The notes: generated from the letters alone by a model not told the origin. DNA of 64,000 nucleotides from CBDCFV01 sp965216425 (GCA_965216425.1 CBDCFV010000005.1:372001-436000), one strand, 5' to 3'; counted from the first letter of the stretch, positions 42,170 to 51,555 are shown. Numbers and translations: made by a program.

Positions 42170-44371
42170 TTGACCGGATATCTTGCCCGAGTTTGTGCTA
42201 GAAGGCCGTTTATTGCTATCGGCGCATGGCTGACGCTGATCGTAATTGCGCTGGTAATCATCCGTGTTTTGCTGCCAAGCGCCACTACCACCGAGTTCAG
42301 CCTGGCCGGCAGGTACGAGTCCGAACGGGCATCATCCTTGCTGGAAGACAGGCTGGGGGGCCCAAGCCGCTTTCCGAACTGGTCCTCGTTCAGTCCCCGG
42401 CCTTGACTGTCGATGACCCCGAATTCCGCTCCAAGGTCGAATCGGTCCATGCCGGCATTGTTGCCCTGGGACCCGAAAAGGTACTTGGGGGGCAGCATTA
42501 CTTCTTTGATAACGATGCGCTCCGTGTATCCCCCGATCGCAGGACCACCATTATGAACCTTGTCTTGGCCGGGGATTTTAAGGAAGCCACGGAGAATGTC
42601 GAAGAGGTTATCCACGTCGTTGAGGAAGCCAACAACGACGACGGCTTTCGTGTGCTCATCGGCGGAGACGCCAGCGTAGCCTTCGAGAACGGCGAGTTGA
42701 ATGCTGAAGACCTTGAGAAGGGGGAACGCATCGGCATACCCGTAGCGCTGATTATCCTGCTGGCGCTGTTCGGGGCCGTTGTCGCCACTCTGCTGCCTTT
42801 GGGGTTGGCCATTGTTGCCATAATCATTGCACTGGCCGCGGTGGGGATCATCGGACAGGCATTCGAGTTAATCTTCTTCGTAACGATGATGATCACCATG
42901 ATCGGCCTCGCGGTAGGCATTGACTATTCGTTGCTTATCGTTTCCCGATTCAGGGAGGAGATGAGTCGTGGCTTGGACAAACGCGCGGCGGTTGAAAGGG
43001 CGGGCGATACGGCAGGCCGCACGGTGCTGTTCAGTGGTGTTACAGTGGTACTGGCCCTGCTGGGCATGCTCATTGTCCCCGTGTCTTTCTTCCAGTCCCT
43101 CGGCCTGGGGGCGATCCTGGTGGTCATCGCCGCATTGGCCGCCACCTTGACTCTTTTGCCCGCCGTGTTGTCGCTCCTTGGCCCCAAGGTAAGTCTCTTG
43201 TCCATCCCTTTCCTTGCTAGGTTCACGCTTAAGACCCCCGAACCGTCAGGGCATGGTTTCTGGGTGACCGTTACCCACACCGTAACCCGCTTCCCCGTCG
43301 TCAGCATACTTGTCATCGGCGTTCCTATGATAGTCTTGGCGGCGTTCTACTTCAGCATCGAGACTGGGCTCAACGACGTCAATACTTTCCCCGAAAAGTC
43401 CAAGACCAAGGAGGCCTTTACCGTATTCAAGGAAGAGTTTTCCGTGGGGGAAGTCAGTCCTGCGGGTTTCCTTAGCCCGGCGGAGATAGTCATAGAAGGC
43501 GACGTCAACAGTCCCCAAGTGCAGGAGGCGATGGCTCGCTTGGTGAAGTCTATTGTGGATGATCCGACCTTCCCCGTCCCTCCCTCACTGGAGGTCAACT
43601 CGGAAGGCAGCCTCGCTTTGCTGACGCTTCCGTACCCGGGGGAACCCAACAGCCGGGCAGCGACTGCCCAAATGGCCATTCTCCGTGAACAGCACATTCC
43701 TGCTGCCTTCGACGCAGCCCCAGTTGAGGTTTACGTCGGGGGCGTAACCGCGGAAGCCGCCGACTTCTTCGGCATAGTCGACGTCTACACGCCCATCGTC
43801 TTTGCATTTGTACTTGGGCTCAGCTTCATAATACTGATGCTGGTCTTTCGGTCTATCGTCATTCCGATCAAAGCCATCATTATGAATCTGCTGTCGGTGG
43901 GCGCTACCTATGGCCTGTTGGTGCTGGTGTTCCAGAAAGGCTTTGGCGCGGACCTGCTGGGGTTCCAACACGCCGAGGTCATCGATGCATGGATACCCCC
44001 TGTTCCTGTTCTCCATCCTCTTCGGTCTGTCCATGGACTACCACGTATTCCTGCTCAGCCGGATCCGGGAAAGGTATGACGAGACCGGGAACAACGCCCA
44101 AGCCGTGGCCTACGGCTTGCAGTCCACAGGGGGGTTAATTACCGGAGCCGCACTTATAATGGTTGCAGTATTCGGTGGATTCGCGGCCGGCGAAACCATC
44201 ATCAATCAACAGGTTGGATTCGGGCTTGCTGTTGCGGTATTCCTCGATGCGACACTGGTGAGGTCGGTGTTGGTCCCGGCCAGCATGGATGTCCTGGGCA
44301 GGGGGAATTGGTACCTGCCATCGTGGTTGGGTTGGCTTCCCGATTTGCGAGTTGAAGCTGAAGAAACATGA
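42170..44371 (+). pseudogene. MMPL-family RND transporter gene with two compensating frameshifts
   Basis: Three frame pieces make one ~733-residue MMPL protein: MTGYLARVCARRPFIAIGAW (frame from 42170), a main part with VDDPEFRSKV, GLAVGIDYSLLIVSRFREE and IPFLA, then SILFGLSMDYHVFLLSRIRE to the stop at 44371. The breaks fall at a G6 run (42355-42360, one G short) and a C5 run (43996-44000, one C extra), so the frames cancel. MMPL proteins export lipids or take up substrates using proton force. Sequence or assembly errors are as likely as real decay. Confidence 0.82.
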
Positions 44372-44387
44372 AATAGAGGTAGTTCAC

Positions 44388-45599
44388 ATGGTGGAACTCA
44401 ATCCTGAAACTCACGTCCAGGAACTCCTGAACATACCTACCGACTACAGGGCAGGCTACGAACAAGCCATCCAATTCGCCCCGGAAATGGCCTACAATTA
44501 CGTCGCCCACACCCGCGTTGGAGACCCGCTGGCCGAAGTGATGACTGAAGACCTGGCGGAACTCGGGCCAGGCGAACCAATGCGGCTCATCCAAGCGGTT
44601 ATCGACCAGGAGGAAGGGGCCCTGCGTGACGCGCCAGCGTCGATGCGAGAATTCTTCGAGGATGCGGAAACTCCGCCCGAATGGCTCGACTATGCGGCGT
44701 TCGCCCCGAGTGTCCGCATGTTTCACAGAAATTCCCGCGTCATCCTGGCCGCCTTCGTCGCCGGAGTCCTGATTGAGGGTTTTACCACTAACATAGCCAA
44801 GTCTTTCTTCATCACCGGAAGAGTCCGTGAGCAGGGCCTCCGTCGATTGGGGCAGAATAATCGCCACATGATGGAAATATTCCTTCCTGGCGGCTTGTAC
44901 CGGAATGGCGATGGATGGAAACTCTCCGTCCGGATCCGGATAATTCATGCACGGATAAGACACCTCCTGAACCGGTCGGACGAGTGGGATTTCGAAGCTT
45001 GGAGGGTGCCCATCAGCGCGGCCCACTTGGGCTATGCCATTTCCTCTTTTTCGGCCAGGTTGTTGAAACACATGAAAACCCTGGGCGCGAAATACAATGA
45101 CGCAGAGTACGCCAGTTTCATGGACGTTTGGCGTTACACCGGTTACTCGATGGGTATCCCTGAAACTATCCTCTTTCACGACGCTACCGACGCCTTGAAA
45201 CTTTATGACGTCGGCATTGTGTGCGAGCCCAGGTACCAGACCGAATCGATATTGATGGCCAATTCTTTGGTCAACTCGGCCCCATTGATCGCCGGTATGA
45301 CCGAACCGGAGGAACGGCGCCACTTGGCCCGGTACGTGTACCGGGTTTCCCGTGGACTTATCGGACAAGAAGCCGCCAACACACTGAGGTACCCTCGGCT
45401 TGCTTCTTTTGGAGTCGTCCAGTGGTTCAAGATACAACAGCGTTATGACTACATCCTGAGCAAGTTGTTTCCTGGGATGGCCAAAAACAGCGATTTCACC
45501 AGGTTCACCAGCCTGCTGGACGCTTCGTTGTTTGACGAGGGAGGAATCCGCTACGAATTGCCCGACCACGTATACGTCGAAGAATCCAGGCAGTGGTGA
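44388..45599 (+). CDS. DUF2236 / MpaB-like oxygenase-family protein
   Basis: The 403-residue protein matches the DUF2236 family of heme-type oxygenases (MpaB, latex-clearing protein): MFHRNSRVILAAFVAGVLIEGFT-type helices, here MFHRNSRVILAAF and FTTNIAKSFFITGRVREQGL, RLGQNNRHMMEIF, AWRVPISAAHLGYAISSF and VWRYTGYSMGIPETILFHD. Relatives cleave polyisoprene or hydroxylate lipids. The heme-binding His is not certain. ATG 44388 follows AGAGGT; an upstream frame inside MMPL is rejected. Translation begins 17 nt after the MMPL stop, so the two are probably co-transcribed. Confidence 0.82.
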   Translation: MVELNPETHVQELLNIPTDYRAGYEQAIQFAPEMAYNYVAHTRVGDPLAEVMTEDLAELGPGEPMRLIQAVIDQEEGALRDAPASMREFFEDAETPPEWLDYAAFAPSVRMFHRNSRVILAAFVAGVLIEGFTTNIAKSFFITGRVREQGLRRLGQNNRHMMEIFLPGGLYRNGDGWKLSVRIRIIHARIRHLLNRSDEWDFEAWRVPISAAHLGYAISSFSARLLKHMKTLGAKYNDAEYASFMDVWRYTGYSMGIPETILFHDATDALKLYDVGIVCEPRYQTESILMANSLVNSAPLIAGMTEPEERRHLARYVYRVSRGLIGQEAANTLRYPRLASFGVVQWFKIQQRYDYILSKLFPGMAKNSDFTRFTSLLDASLFDEGGIRYELPDHVYVEESRQW

Positions 45600-45655
45600 C
45601 GGGAGCGCATCCTCCCATTCTACTCCCAGCCTTCCCAGCACATCCTGTGGACGTC

Positions 45656-45906
45656 CCTCGTTTCAGGGCAATCGCATTTTTAACTACCAGTGCACCAGAC
45701 AGGCCAAATCTGCCGCAAAACCTTCCGTCATTCCCGCGAAACCTTCCGTCATTCAAAACCTTCCGTCATTCCCGCGAAGGCGGGAATCCACACTGTCTCC
45801 CATAGGCAAATTTACCCCTTCCAACGACTATGGATTCCCGTTTCCACGGGAATGACGCCTGCCCCCGTGAAGACGGGGGATTAATTGGGCCGCCAAGCTT
45901 TATAAC
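45656..45906 (+). repeat. Right copy of the ~230-250 bp direct repeat
   Basis: Matches 41733-41964 closely, with an extra 20-bp CCGTCATTC repeat unit near 45750 that explains the greater length. Both copies end GCCGCCAAGCTTTATAAC, after which the sequences diverge. The rest of 45600-46025 holds nothing else I recognise. Confidence 0.9.
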
Positions 45907-46025
45907 GCTATTCTCTATCCCTCGTTTGCGTTGGCCTTGGCGGTGTTTTATGATTAGCTCCGGCTCGAGGGGGGCGTCACGCCAACAACCTCAAGGAGCT
46001 ACGAGACAATCAGGAGTGAACTGTT

Positions 46026-46802
46026 ATGAGTCGCCAGGCCATTAAGACCGACCAAGTAGACCGGGTCGCTATCGTCACGCTGAACCGTCCCGAGGTATTG
46101 AACGCCCTGAACCTGCAACTGGTCACCGAATTGGACGAGGCCATCAGTGAGATGGAGCGCGACGACGGTGTTGGGGCTATCATCATCACCGGGGCCGGCG
46201 AGAGGGCCTTTTCGGCCGGCGCAGACATCCACGAGAACCGGGAACTGTCCAACGATGATAACCGTGAGGCAATCACTGAGAAGAGGTCCGAGTACACGTG
46301 GCATCTTGCCACCTGCGCCAAACCGGTGATCGGGGCCATCAACGGCCTGTGCTACGGGGGCGGCACCGTAATGGCCACGTCGCTGGACTTCCTCGTAGGG
46401 TGCGAGCGTTCTAGGTTTAGGTTCCTGGCAGTGAACTACGGCCAGATGAACGCTACTTGGAGCCTGCCCACCATGGTTGGGATTCCCAGGGCCAAGGAAC
46501 TGCTGTATAGCGGACGTGAAGTATTCGCCGACGAGGCCTATCACATGGGGTTGATCAACCACTTGGTGCCGTCGGAGCAGTTGATGGACAAGGCGGTGGA
46601 GATCGCCGCCGGCATCGCCAAGAACCGGGTCGAGGGCGTGGCCAACATCAAGCAGATGCTGCACGAACACAGCGGCCTCTCCATGGAAGAGCAGTACCGC
46701 AACGAAATAAACGCCCGCTCCGGCCGGTTCAAGGGCTTGTCGGTCGAAGAGGGCTTCAAGGAATTCCTGGACCGCAAGGGGCGCAAGCCTATAGCTTCCT
46801 GA
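46026..46802 (+). CDS. Enoyl-CoA hydratase/isomerase (crotonase) family protein
   Basis: The 258-residue protein has AIVTLNRPEVLNALNLQL near residues 14-31, GERAFSAGADIHENREL near 57-73 and NGLCYGGGTVMATSLDFLVG near 104-123. The catalytic Glu positions of hydratases are not conserved: the matching segment reads FLAVNYGQMNATW, with no acidic residue. It may be an isomerase, hydrolase or 2-ketocyclohexane-type family member rather than a hydratase. The ATG follows a sequence rich in AGGAG. A terminator stem follows. Confidence 0.86.
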   Translation: MSRQAIKTDQVDRVAIVTLNRPEVLNALNLQLVTELDEAISEMERDDGVGAIIITGAGERAFSAGADIHENRELSNDDNREAITEKRSEYTWHLATCAKPVIGAINGLCYGGGTVMATSLDFLVGCERSRFRFLAVNYGQMNATWSLPTMVGIPRAKELLYSGREVFADEAYHMGLINHLVPSEQLMDKAVEIAAGIAKNRVEGVANIKQMLHEHSGLSMEEQYRNEINARSGRFKGLSVEEGFKEFLDRKGRKPIAS

Positions 46803-46831
46803 AAAGGCCCAGACTTCCGAGTATCTTATAC

Positions 46832-46857
46832 CGCCCCCAGCCAATGCGCTGGGGGCG
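46832..46857 (+). terminator. GC-rich hairpin after the crotonase gene
   Basis: A perfect 10-bp stem, CGCCCCCAGC with GCTGGGGGCG, closes a 6-nt loop, 29 nt after the crotonase stop. The tail is TTGATTG, so it is a weak terminator by T content. Confidence 0.6.
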
Positions 46858-46929
46858 TTGATTGAGGCCCTCAAGGCCGGGTGCTCTTTGCGCTATACGT
46901 TTCCCGCCACTATCAGCCAAAGCTTTCCG

Positions 46930-48303
46930 ATGGCGTTGAAGTCAGGTACGGCCGTTCTGGTTTTCTTCGCCGTGCTGTTGGCCCCAAGCCCCGATGGTTT
47001 GACGCCCGAAGGCCAAAGGGCGCTGGCGGTCATGGCTCTCGCGGTGGTTCTATGGGCCACTGAAGCCGTACCCATCGCCGTGACCGGCCTCGCTTGCGTG
47101 GTATTGCTGGTGCTGGTCAACGCTGTCTCCGGCGTCGGCCAAGCCCTGTACGGCTTTTCTCAGCCGGTGTCCTATTTCCTGATCGGAATACTCTCCCTGG
47201 GGTTGGCTGTCCATAAGTCCGGACTCGCCCAGCGCATCGCCGTGTATCTCGTCCGCTTGGCGTCGGGCAACCCCAAAAGTCTGTACTTTCAAATGCTGGT
47301 CTCCTTCGCGGTGTTGACCTTCGCATTACCGTCGGCCAGCACTCGCGGCGCCATCATGGTGTACATCTACGAACAGGTGCTGGCCCATTGGCAGGTTCCT
47401 GCCGGGACCACCCTTCACAAAGGGATTATGATGGCCATGGGATCGCTCAACCGGTTGGCGTCCACCGCCTTGCTCGCCGGAGGCATCACTCCAGTCGTGG
47501 CGTCGTCGCTGCTTGGAGACTTTTCCTGGGGCCGTTGGTTCGTCCTGATGGCTCTGCCATTCTACAGCCTCCTGCTCTTCGGCGGGTTGGCGTTGTTCTT
47601 TGTCTACAGATCAGGGTTCAGGGTAGCGCCGACGTCCAACTTGGAGTTGCCTCTACTGGGGCCGGTGACATTGGCCGAGAAAAAGGCTGCGGCAATCGCG
47701 ACGTGCACCGCCCTCCTCTGGTTCACCGACTTCGCCCACGGGCTGCACCCGGCGATGCCGGCTCTGATCGCCATGTGCGCCATCCTCATGCCGGGCATCG
47801 GCCTGTTGTCGTGGCGCGACCTGGAACGGGAACTGGGTTGGAGTGTATTCATCGTCGTTGCTACGTCCCTGTCGTTGGCCCAGGCCCTGGTGATTACCGG
47901 CGCCGCATCCTGGTTCGCCGAAACCTTGGTCAGCGGTGCCGACAGCTTGCACAATTCCCCGCTCATCCTGCTGCTGGCGCTGTGCGTTGCTGCTGCTTTG
48001 GTGCGAGTGATGATGACCAACATAGCCGGATATCTGGCCTTCATGGTCCCGGTAGTGATGGCTGCCGCCGGTCCATTGGGGCTCAACCCGTTGGTTTGCG
48101 GCCTCGTGGTGGTGGTGGTCGGAGACTCCATAGTCTATTATCCGGCCAGCGCCACCGCCAGCGTAATCATCTACCAGCGGGCCAACCTCCCCGCCCTGGA
48201 GGTGCTGCGGTTTGGCCTCATCATGACCGTCGTTACCGTGTTGGTCCTGTTCGCCATCATCATCCCGTATTGGGACCTGATCGGCCTCCCTTTAACCTCA
48301 TAA
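46930..48303 (+). CDS. SLC13/DASS-type divalent anion:sodium symporter family protein
   Basis: The ~457-residue membrane protein has 11-12 hydrophobic helices: MALKSGTAVLVFFAVLLAPS at the start, the repeat-type motifs FALPSASTRGAIMVYIY and a second half with MVPVVMAAAGPLGLNPLV and GDSIVYYPASATAS. These fit the SNT-like binding loops of SLC13/citrate transporters, with serines in both hairpins. Substrate could be sulfate, citrate or dicarboxylate. ATG 46930 is preferred; an in-frame TTG at 46858 directly after the terminator stem adds 24 residues. A cupin gene follows 36 nt later. Confidence 0.83.
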   Translation: MALKSGTAVLVFFAVLLAPSPDGLTPEGQRALAVMALAVVLWATEAVPIAVTGLACVVLLVLVNAVSGVGQALYGFSQPVSYFLIGILSLGLAVHKSGLAQRIAVYLVRLASGNPKSLYFQMLVSFAVLTFALPSASTRGAIMVYIYEQVLAHWQVPAGTTLHKGIMMAMGSLNRLASTALLAGGITPVVASSLLGDFSWGRWFVLMALPFYSLLLFGGLALFFVYRSGFRVAPTSNLELPLLGPVTLAEKKAAAIATCTALLWFTDFAHGLHPAMPALIAMCAILMPGIGLLSWRDLERELGWSVFIVVATSLSLAQALVITGAASWFAETLVSGADSLHNSPLILLLALCVAAALVRVMMTNIAGYLAFMVPVVMAAAGPLGLNPLVCGLVVVVVGDSIVYYPASATASVIIYQRANLPALEVLRFGLIMTVVTVLVLFAIIIPYWDLIGLPLTS

Positions 48304-48339
48304 CCTGACCAGTTTCCCTTTGACCTTATGGAGTAAGGC

Positions 48340-48771
48340 ATGTCTCAACCACCGCTGCCCCCTGTAGCCAGAGGGGCCCACGACCCTGATGTCATCGCCC
48401 CCGACGGCTCCCAAATCCGGCTGCTCGTGGACGACCGCCATTTCGCCGCCCGCGCCAGCATGGTCGAGGTGACCCTCCCGGCGGGGCAAGTATCCTGCCC
48501 GGTCTGGCATCGCACCGTGGAAGAAATCTGGTACATCCTGGAAGGCCGGGGCCGTGTGTGGCGTTGCCCTCCCGGCGCCTCTCATACTGAATATCCCCCT
48601 GTCGAAGTGGCACCAGGCGATGCCTTGACCATCCCGTCGGGATGGCGCTTCCAGTTCAGTGCCGGCAACAATGCGCCCCTCCGCTTTCTCTGCGCCACCA
48701 CCCCACCCTGGCCGGGCGAAGACGAAGCCGTCCCGGCGAAGGAAGGAGGCTTGGGGGAAGCGACGGTTTAA
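48340..48771 (+). CDS. Small cupin-domain protein
   Basis: The 143-residue single-domain cupin has the first motif HRTVEEIWYILEGRGRVW near residues 57-74 (one His, then Glu) and the second motif PGDALTIPSGWRFQFSAG near 90-107. Only some of the usual His metal ligands are present; the second-motif His appears replaced. It may bind a metal weakly or serve as a non-enzymatic sensor of sugars or anions. The ATG follows GGAGTAAGGC. It ends the transporter unit. Confidence 0.75.
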   Translation: MSQPPLPPVARGAHDPDVIAPDGSQIRLLVDDRHFAARASMVEVTLPAGQVSCPVWHRTVEEIWYILEGRGRVWRCPPGASHTEYPPVEVAPGDALTIPSGWRFQFSAGNNAPLRFLCATTPPWPGEDEAVPAKEGGLGEATV

Positions 48772-48785
48772 TGAAGAGATTATTT

Positions 48786-48972
48786 CTAGCAGGCTGCTGA
48801 AAAACTCTGAGGTCTACTCAGGACCCAAAGCTGCTCGACGATAAGCGACGCCACTGTTGTGTGTTCTGCACCATAGCTTCACACGAACTTAAATGATGAC
48901 GTATATCGGTAGGTTGCTTGACGTTCCATCCATCCGCGTCTGTGCGCCTTACCTTTTTCAGCAGCCTGCTAG
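48786..48972 (+). mobile_element. MITE-like element with 19-bp perfect terminal inverted repeats
   Basis: The ends 48786-48804 and 48954-48972 are perfect inverted repeats of CTAGCAGGCTGCTGAAAAA, 187 bp apart outer edge to outer edge. The interior has no open frame of note, so a transposase must act in trans. A clear target duplication is not evident. The GCAGGCTGCTGAAAAA end type is common to several IS families; a parent element was not found in the window. The flanking DNA from 48973 to the trp promoter holds nothing recognisable. Confidence 0.82.
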
Positions 48973-49041
48973 GACAGAGCCCGGCGATGACGGGGGTGTT
49001 ATGGCTGGACCAGCCTCATTCGAGCTTGCCAGCGTTCTATC

Positions 49042-49071
49042 TTGACACCACTCGCAACAACCGCCCATACT
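49042..49071 (+). promoter_or_regulatory. Candidate promoter of the trp operon
   Basis: A perfect TTGACA at 49042-49047 is followed after 18 nt by CATACT at 49066-49071, 30 nt before the T-box leader begins. This is the only good sigma70-like site between the MITE and the leader. Confidence 0.55.
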
Positions 49072-49099
49072 GGTTAATACACAATCAAATATTCCAAAG

Positions 49100-49400
49100 G
49101 CTGTGAAGGGGAGTAGTAGTCTTCTAGCGTGGCCCAGAGAGCCGGGTTAGGTGAGAGCCGGCGCCAAGCGCGGAAAGACGAATGGACCCCGGAGCCGCAG
49201 GCCGATCATCCGAGTCCTCGATTAACTCGGTGCTAGGCCGCGACGGTTGGGCTCCGTTACAGGCCCCCGGCACAGGGACCGAGTAGATTAAGGTCCCTCC
49301 CGCCGATTGAGATTCCGGTACGGCCCGTCTACACCTTGGGTCAGTCTGGAAATGAGGGTGGCAACACGAGTGAGACCCGTCCCTTGGGGCGGGTCTTTTA
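49100..49400 (+). promoter_or_regulatory. T-box leader, tRNA-Trp responsive
   Basis: The leader has a Stem I with AGAGAGCCGGG and GGTGAGAGCCGGC, a specifier loop reading GAATGGAC near 49180 with TGG (Trp) as the codon, and the T-box AGGGTGGCAACACG near 49355. The TGGC bulge would pair with the CCA end plus a G discriminator base, as expected for tRNA-Trp. A terminator (AGACCCGTCC with GGCGGGTCT then TTTATTTT, 49373-49400) lies just before trpE. Uncharged tRNA-Trp would stabilise the antiterminator, turning on trp genes when tryptophan is scarce. Confidence 0.92.
49372..49400 (+). terminator. Attenuator terminator of the trp T-box
   Basis: AGACCCGTCC pairs with GGCGGGTCT across a short loop and is followed by TTTATTTTG. 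It ends 28 nt before the trpE start and overlaps the T-box antiterminator arm. Confidence 0.88.
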
Positions 49401-49427
49401 TTTTGCTTAATTCTAAGGAGATCCTCC

Positions 49428-50882
49428 ATGTACTATCCCTCACTTGAACAGGTCAAGGCTATGGCGGGCCAAGGCAACCTTGTCCCGGTCTACAAGTCCA
49501 TCAATGCCGACTTGGAAACCCCTGTGTCGGCCTACCTCAAGGTGGCCCGCGGCCCCTATTCCTACCTGCTGGAAAGCGTGGAGGGCGGGGAGCGGCTGGG
49601 CCGTTACAGTTTCATAGGCACAGAGCCGTACAAGGTGGTGCAGACCGGCGCGGGCCTGCCGGGAGGTGAGGTCGACCCGCTGCTGTTGGTTGAGGAGGAG
49701 ATGGGCCAGTACCGGTACATCCCGGTCGACGGTTTGCCCGGCTTCCAGGGCGGGGCCGTGGGTTACTTGGCTTACGACACCATCCGCTACTTCGAGCCGC
49801 GGGTGCCGCCCATGCCCGCCGACCCCCAGGGTCTCCCAGAGTCGGTCTTCATGTTCGGTGAAACAATCCTGATATTCGACCACCTGCGCCACGACATCAA
49901 AGTGGTCAGCCACGCATATCTCTACGGCGACGTGGAAAAGGCCTATGCCGAAGCCACTCGCCGCATCGACGAAATTGTCACCCGTCTATCCCAACCCCTC
50001 ACTCTCCCTCCGGAGTTGCAGAGCGGAAGTTTCAGCCCGAACGGGTCGGCGGCAATCGAGTCCAACTTCACTACCGAACGTTACGCCCAGGCCATCGATA
50101 AGTGCATCGAGCACGTCTATGCCGGCGACATTATCCAAGTGGTGAACTCGCAGCGTTTCTCCCGCCGCACCGACGCCCACCCCTTTCAGGTGTACCGCGC
50201 CCTCCGCAGCGTGAACCCTTCCCCCTACATGTACTACTTGGACCTGAATGGGTTCCAGATCGTGGGCGCAGCCATAGAGACCGTCGTCAAAGTTGAGGAC
50301 GGCATCGCCGCCACCCATCCCATCGCCGGCACCCGGCCCCGTGGCCGTACCCCCGGAGAGGACGACGCCAACGAGGCCGAGTTGAAGAGCAGCGAAAAGC
50401 AGCGGGCCGAACACATTATGCTGGTGGACTTGGGCCGCAACGACATCGGCCGGGTCAGCGACCCGGGCACGGTCCACGTCACCCAACTCATGGACGTGGA
50501 GCGGTTTTCCCACGTCATGCACCTTGTGTCTCACGTAGAAGGCCGTCTGCGGAAAGACTTGACCACCTACGACGCATTGCGCTCCTGCTTCCCGGCGGGC
50601 ACGGTCTCAGGCGCGCCCAAGATACGCGCCATGGAGATAATTGCCGAGGTGGAAGGTGAAAAACGCGGCCCCTACGGTGGCGCGGTAGGCTACTTCAGCT
50701 ACTCCGGCAACATGGACACCGCCTTAGTGCTGCGCACCGGCATCTACAAGGACGGAACAATGTACGTGCAGGCCGGTGGCGGCATCGTAGCCGACAGTGT
50801 GGTCGAGGACGAATACCAGGAGACCCGGCACAAAGCGGGGGCGCTGATGCGGGCCATCGACCGTGCCGAGGGCCGTGAGTGA
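49428..50882 (+). CDS. trpE: Anthranilate synthase component I
   Basis: TrpE makes anthranilate from chorismate using ammonia from TrpG. The 484-residue protein has the tryptophan-binding regulatory LLES motif at residues 47-50 followed by GGERLGRYSFIG, and the catalytic half with IAGTRPRGRTPGEDDANE, VDLGRNDIGRVS and GTVSGAPKIRAMEII. Retention of LLES suggests feedback inhibition by tryptophan in addition to T-box control. TAAGGAGATC precedes the ATG. It is the first gene of the operon and trpG follows 52 nt later. Confidence 0.96.
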   Translation: MYYPSLEQVKAMAGQGNLVPVYKSINADLETPVSAYLKVARGPYSYLLESVEGGERLGRYSFIGTEPYKVVQTGAGLPGGEVDPLLLVEEEMGQYRYIPVDGLPGFQGGAVGYLAYDTIRYFEPRVPPMPADPQGLPESVFMFGETILIFDHLRHDIKVVSHAYLYGDVEKAYAEATRRIDEIVTRLSQPLTLPPELQSGSFSPNGSAAIESNFTTERYAQAIDKCIEHVYAGDIIQVVNSQRFSRRTDAHPFQVYRALRSVNPSPYMYYLDLNGFQIVGAAIETVVKVEDGIAATHPIAGTRPRGRTPGEDDANEAELKSSEKQRAEHIMLVDLGRNDIGRVSDPGTVHVTQLMDVERFSHVMHLVSHVEGRLRKDLTTYDALRSCFPAGTVSGAPKIRAMEIIAEVEGEKRGPYGGAVGYFSYSGNMDTALVLRTGIYKDGTMYVQAGGGIVADSVVEDEYQETRHKAGALMRAIDRAEGRE

Positions 50883-50934
50883 CCCCCGGAAACATACCGT
50901 AATAGAAACTGCCGGAAACCATGGAGTTGGTCCA

Positions 50935-51525
50935 ATGCTTTTGATGATCGATAACTACGACAGCTTTACCTACAACCTCTACCAGTACTTGTCGGAGCTT
51001 GGGGCAGAGGTGGTGACCTACCGAAATGACAAGATTACCCTGGAAAAGATAGAGGACTTGGCGCCTCAGGGAATCGTCATTTCCCCCGGCCCGTCCACCC
51101 CCCTTCAAGCGGGCATTTCCAACGACGTTATCCGTCATTTCGGCCCCAAGCTGCCCACGTTGGGCGTCTGCTTGGGTCACCAGTGCGTCGGGCACGTCTA
51201 CGGAGCCAAGGTGGACCGGGCCGGCGAGATTCGCCACGGCAAAACTTCCATGATCCACCACAACGGCGCCGGGGTCCTGTCGGGACTGCCTCAGCCCTTC
51301 GAAGCAATACGCTACCACTCCCTGGTGGTATACCCCGAAACCGTCCCCGATTGCTTGGAAGTCACCGCTTGGACCGACAACGGCCTCATCATGGGCCTCC
51401 GCCACAAGGAATATCCCGTTGAAGCCGTCCAATTCCACCCAGAGTCAATTATGACCCCCGACGGCAAACACCTGCTTCAGAACTTCCTCGACCGGGTGGA
51501 AGAATACAGTACAATGCAAAACTAA
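50935..51525 (+). CDS. trpG: Anthranilate synthase component II (glutamine amidotransferase)
   Basis: TrpG supplies ammonia to TrpE. The 196-residue class I glutaminase has MIDNYDSFTYNLYQYLSELG at the start, the nucleophile Cys in LGVCLGHQCVGHVY near residues 79-92, and the His-x-Glu in VQFHPESIMTP near the end. ATG 50935 has GGAG at 8 nt. The same protein could also serve para-aminobenzoate synthesis. It is followed by a small toxin-antitoxin pair before trpD. Confidence 0.95.
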   Translation: MLLMIDNYDSFTYNLYQYLSELGAEVVTYRNDKITLEKIEDLAPQGIVISPGPSTPLQAGISNDVIRHFGPKLPTLGVCLGHQCVGHVYGAKVDRAGEIRHGKTSMIHHNGAGVLSGLPQPFEAIRYHSLVVYPETVPDCLEVTAWTDNGLIMGLRHKEYPVEAVQFHPESIMTPDGKHLLQNFLDRVEEYSTMQN

Positions 51526-51555
51526 TTTACCCAGAGAAATCACTGAGGCATCACC

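Noticed and set aside
49428..50882. TrpE as para-aminobenzoate synthase component I
   Set aside because: The T-box specificity, the LLES tryptophan site and the following trp genes all favour anthranilate synthase.
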